Shown here in pieces: positions 62,602 through 64,000 of a stretch of 64,000 nucleotides of DNA (positions within the stretch are counted from its first letter, which is position 1; the number at the start of each line of letters is the position of its first letter). The stretch is from assembly GCA_965227335.1 (NCBI GenBank), contig CBDDFV010000012.1, positions 372,001-436,000 on the forward strand. The letters are read 5' to 3'. The notes under the pieces were generated by a model, which was given only the letters and a program-made list of their open reading frames with translations, had not been told where the DNA came from and did no database searches. The DNA is from CBDDFV01 sp965227335 (GTDB lineage Bacteria; Planctomycetota; Phycisphaerae; Phycisphaerales; SM1A02). A program made the translations under genes and the position numbers.

Positions 62602-63267
62602 CTAGCCGCCGTTGTTCCCGGACCTCGTGCGCCACGCCTCACACGCCGCCCGAACCGCCTCCCCCAACCGGTCCAGCCCGCCGGCGAGATCCCACCGTTG
62701 CCGGTCGCGGTCGCCGGTGGTGTTGCTGATCGCCCGGATCTCCCCCGCCCCCACGCCCCGTCGCAACGCCGCGTGCAGCACCGCCGCGCCCTCCATGGCC
62801 TCCGCCAGCCCCCCCGTCCGTTCGACGACGACCGCGGCCGACGCGTCCGTGCCCGAACACGTCGCCACCGTCGCCATCCGCCCCGACCGACCGACCGCCG
62901 CCTCGACCCAGGCGTCGTGCAGTCCCGCGTCCGCCGGAACGACGTTGCCCTCGAACGGACCCAGCGGAAACCCGAGCCCGCGCATGTCCGAGAACCCGTC
63001 CGGCGTGACGAGCCCCTCCTCGACATAGACATCCGCCGACGCCACGACGACGTCGCGGAGGTCCAGACCGGATCCCGGCAGGGCCCCCGCGACGCCGGCG
63101 CTCAGGACGGCGTCGATTGTGGGATGTTCGATCAACGCTTCTGTCGTCGCGCACGCCGCGCTCACGCGTCCGACGCCGCCGACGATCGTGCGCACGTCCG
63201 GCCCGAGATCGCCCCACGACGCGGCTTCCTTCTCCACCGCCGCGACGATGAGGAGTCGAACGCTCAT
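62602..63267 (-). CDS. mqnB: Futalosine hydrolase (menaquinone synthesis)
   Basis: A 221-residue nucleosidase-fold protein. The start at 63267 overlaps the hisS stop (ATGA). It opens with LLIVAAVEKEAASWGDLGPD, then IVGGVGRVSAACATTEALIE, then VLSAGVAGALPGSGLDLRDV, as in MqnB and MTA/SAH nucleosidases. The purine-site region AEAMEGAAVLHAALRRGVG and the EIRAISNTTGDRD loop (S-N-T-x-G-x-R-D) are MqnB-typical. It would cleave futalosine to dehypoxanthinyl futalosine and hypoxanthine in the futalosine route to menaquinone. Confidence 0.88.
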   Translation of the reverse strand: MSVRLLIVAAVEKEAASWGDLGPDVRTIVGGVGRVSAACATTEALIEHPTIDAVLSAGVAGALPGSGLDLRDVVVASADVYVEEGLVTPDGFSDMRGLGFPLGPFEGNVVPADAGLHDAWVEAAVGRSGRMATVATCSGTDASAAVVVERTGGLAEAMEGAAVLHAALRRGVGAGEIRAISNTTGDRDRQRWDLAGGLDRLGEAVRAACEAWRTRSGNNGG

Positions 63268-64000
63268 GCCTCCGCCGTCGCCTCGGCCCCGGCCAGACGC
63301 GTGCGGAGTTCGTCCGCGAGATCCCCCGCCCCGCACTCGGATTGCTCACCGCCGTCGAGGTCCTTGATCACGATGCGACCCTCGTCGAGTTCGCGACCGA
63401 GAATCACCGCCAGCCGGGCGTGCGCCTTCTTCGCCTCCGACAGCAGCTTGCCGACGTTCTTCGTCGCTCGGTAACTGTGACGCACGTGCAGGCCGTCCGC
63501 CCGGAGCGCGGCGACGATCGGTCGCAGATGCTCGCGCGGCGGCTCGTCCCGCGCATTGATCACAAACACGTCCGGACGCGGGGACATCTCCCCGGCGTCG
63601 AGCAGACCGTGATCCGCCAGCACCAGCCCGAGGACGACGTCCCCCATCCCGAACCCGCACGCGGGCAGACTGGGACCGCCGAGGAGTTCGATGAGCTGGT
63701 CGTAGCGGCCGCCGCCCGCGACCGCCCGCTCCTTGCCGGTCGTCTCGTGAATTTCGAAGACGGTCCCGGTGTAGTAGGCGAGGCCGCGCACGATGCCGAA
63801 GTCGTAGGTGATCCAGTCCGCGAGCCCGACCGCGCGGAGTTCATCATCGAGCGCCTCGAGCGCGCCGAAGGCGTCGGACGAGACGCCGGTCTCGGCGGCG
63901 ACGCGGGCGAAGTCCGACCGGCCGACCGTCTGCCGCGCAAACGCGTCGAACCGGGCGCGGGCGTCTTCGCTGAACCCGAGCGCGGCGGTCTTCTCCGCAA
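63264..64000 (-). CDS. hisS: Histidyl-tRNA synthetase, 5' end outside window
   Basis: About 245 C-terminal residues are present; the start lies beyond the right edge. The histidine motif reads DFGIVRGLAYYTGTVFE, with alanine where many bacterial enzymes have aspartate. Motif 3 region AVAGGGRYDQLIELLGG and FGMGDVVLGLVLADHGLL follow. The anticodon-binding domain has DVFVINARDEPPREHLRPIV and RATKNVGKLLSEAKKAHARL, typical of HisRS. The enzyme charges tRNA-His. The stop overlaps the start of mqnB. Confidence 0.93.
   Translation of the reverse strand, partial: AEKTAALGFSEDARARFDAFARQTVGRSDFARVAAETGVSSDAFGALEALDDELRAVGLADWITYDFGIVRGLAYYTGTVFEIHETTGKERAVAGGGRYDQLIELLGGPSLPACGFGMGDVVLGLVLADHGLLDAGEMSPRPDVFVINARDEPPREHLRPIVAALRADGLHVRHSYRATKNVGKLLSEAKKAHARLAVILGRELDEGRIVIKDLDGGEQSECGAGDLADELRTRLAGAEATAEA

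Noticed and set aside
1..64000. Mobile elements, integrases or prophage genes
   Set aside because: No transposase, integrase, recombinase or phage structural motif was seen in any plausible gene; only the gene at 52778 shows signs of transfer.

Overview
The window is GC-rich (about 70% in sampled coding lines), densely coding on both strands, and reads as a chromosomal segment of a Planctomycetota bacterium, most likely of the class Phycisphaerae. The reasons are the many secreted proteins ending in paired dockerin-like repeats of the form D-x-D-G-S-G-D-V-x-x-x-D-L-A-x-L-L-A-A-W-G, the two ECF sigma factor plus Ser/Thr-kinase pairs, the small membrane proteins with a C-x-x-C-G-Y-P zinc ribbon, and the planctomycete-style vWA gene cluster. 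There are no rRNA genes, insertion sequences, phage genes or CRISPR arrays. There is one tRNA, tRNA-Leu(UAA).

Layout. 1-6.1 kb: a truncated DUF2314-like gene, a DUF2007 protein, two zinc-ribbon membrane proteins, a BON-MscS channel and a DUF2254 membrane protein. 6.2-11.2 kb: the first kinase/sigma pair, divergent from a secreted protein. 11.4-16.2 kb: the tRNA, a DinB-like/DUF2238-like gene pair, a cysteine-module dockerin protein, a 43-bp tandem repeat array, and a RibBA-type gene whose GTP cyclohydrolase half has lost its zinc ligands. 16.3-22.8 kb: a nucleotide-sugar epimerase, a small secreted protein, the second kinase/sigma pair divergent from a dockerin protein, and mscL. 23-29.7 kb: three minus-strand dockerin proteins, two of them beta-helix paralogues and one a metalloprotease. 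29.9-37.9 kb: DUF3667 and zinc-ribbon membrane proteins, a thioredoxin-fold protein, a third beta-helix dockerin protein, a terpene-cyclase-like repeat protein and a Tat-exported unknown. 38-44 kb: der, a membrane protein fused to a spermidine-synthase domain, and a second MscS. 44.2-53.7 kb: a VIT-vWA protein divergent from a glutamine-rich repeat protein, a dual-vWA protein and a lower-GC orphan. 53.7-56.9 kb: a WcaF/WcaI-like pair and a second cysteine-module dockerin protein. 57-64 kb: a type IV pilus / type II secretion cluster running, on the minus strand, hisS (partial), mqnB, pilM, pilN, pilO, a pilP/gspC-like gene and a gspE/pilB ATPase.

The common theme is the cell envelope. Seven dockerin-tailed exported proteins, surface sensing through sigma/kinase pairs, three mechanosensitive channels, exopolysaccharide enzymes and a pilus/secretion machine sit among a few housekeeping genes (der, hisS, mqnB, ribB). 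The observations most worth following up are the repeated architecture of kinase-sigma pairs divergent from exported protein genes, the degenerate RibA half with an altered metal ligand in its RibB half, the 43-bp array upstream of it, the two cysteine-rich repeat modules, and the lower-GC orphan at the end of the vWA operon.
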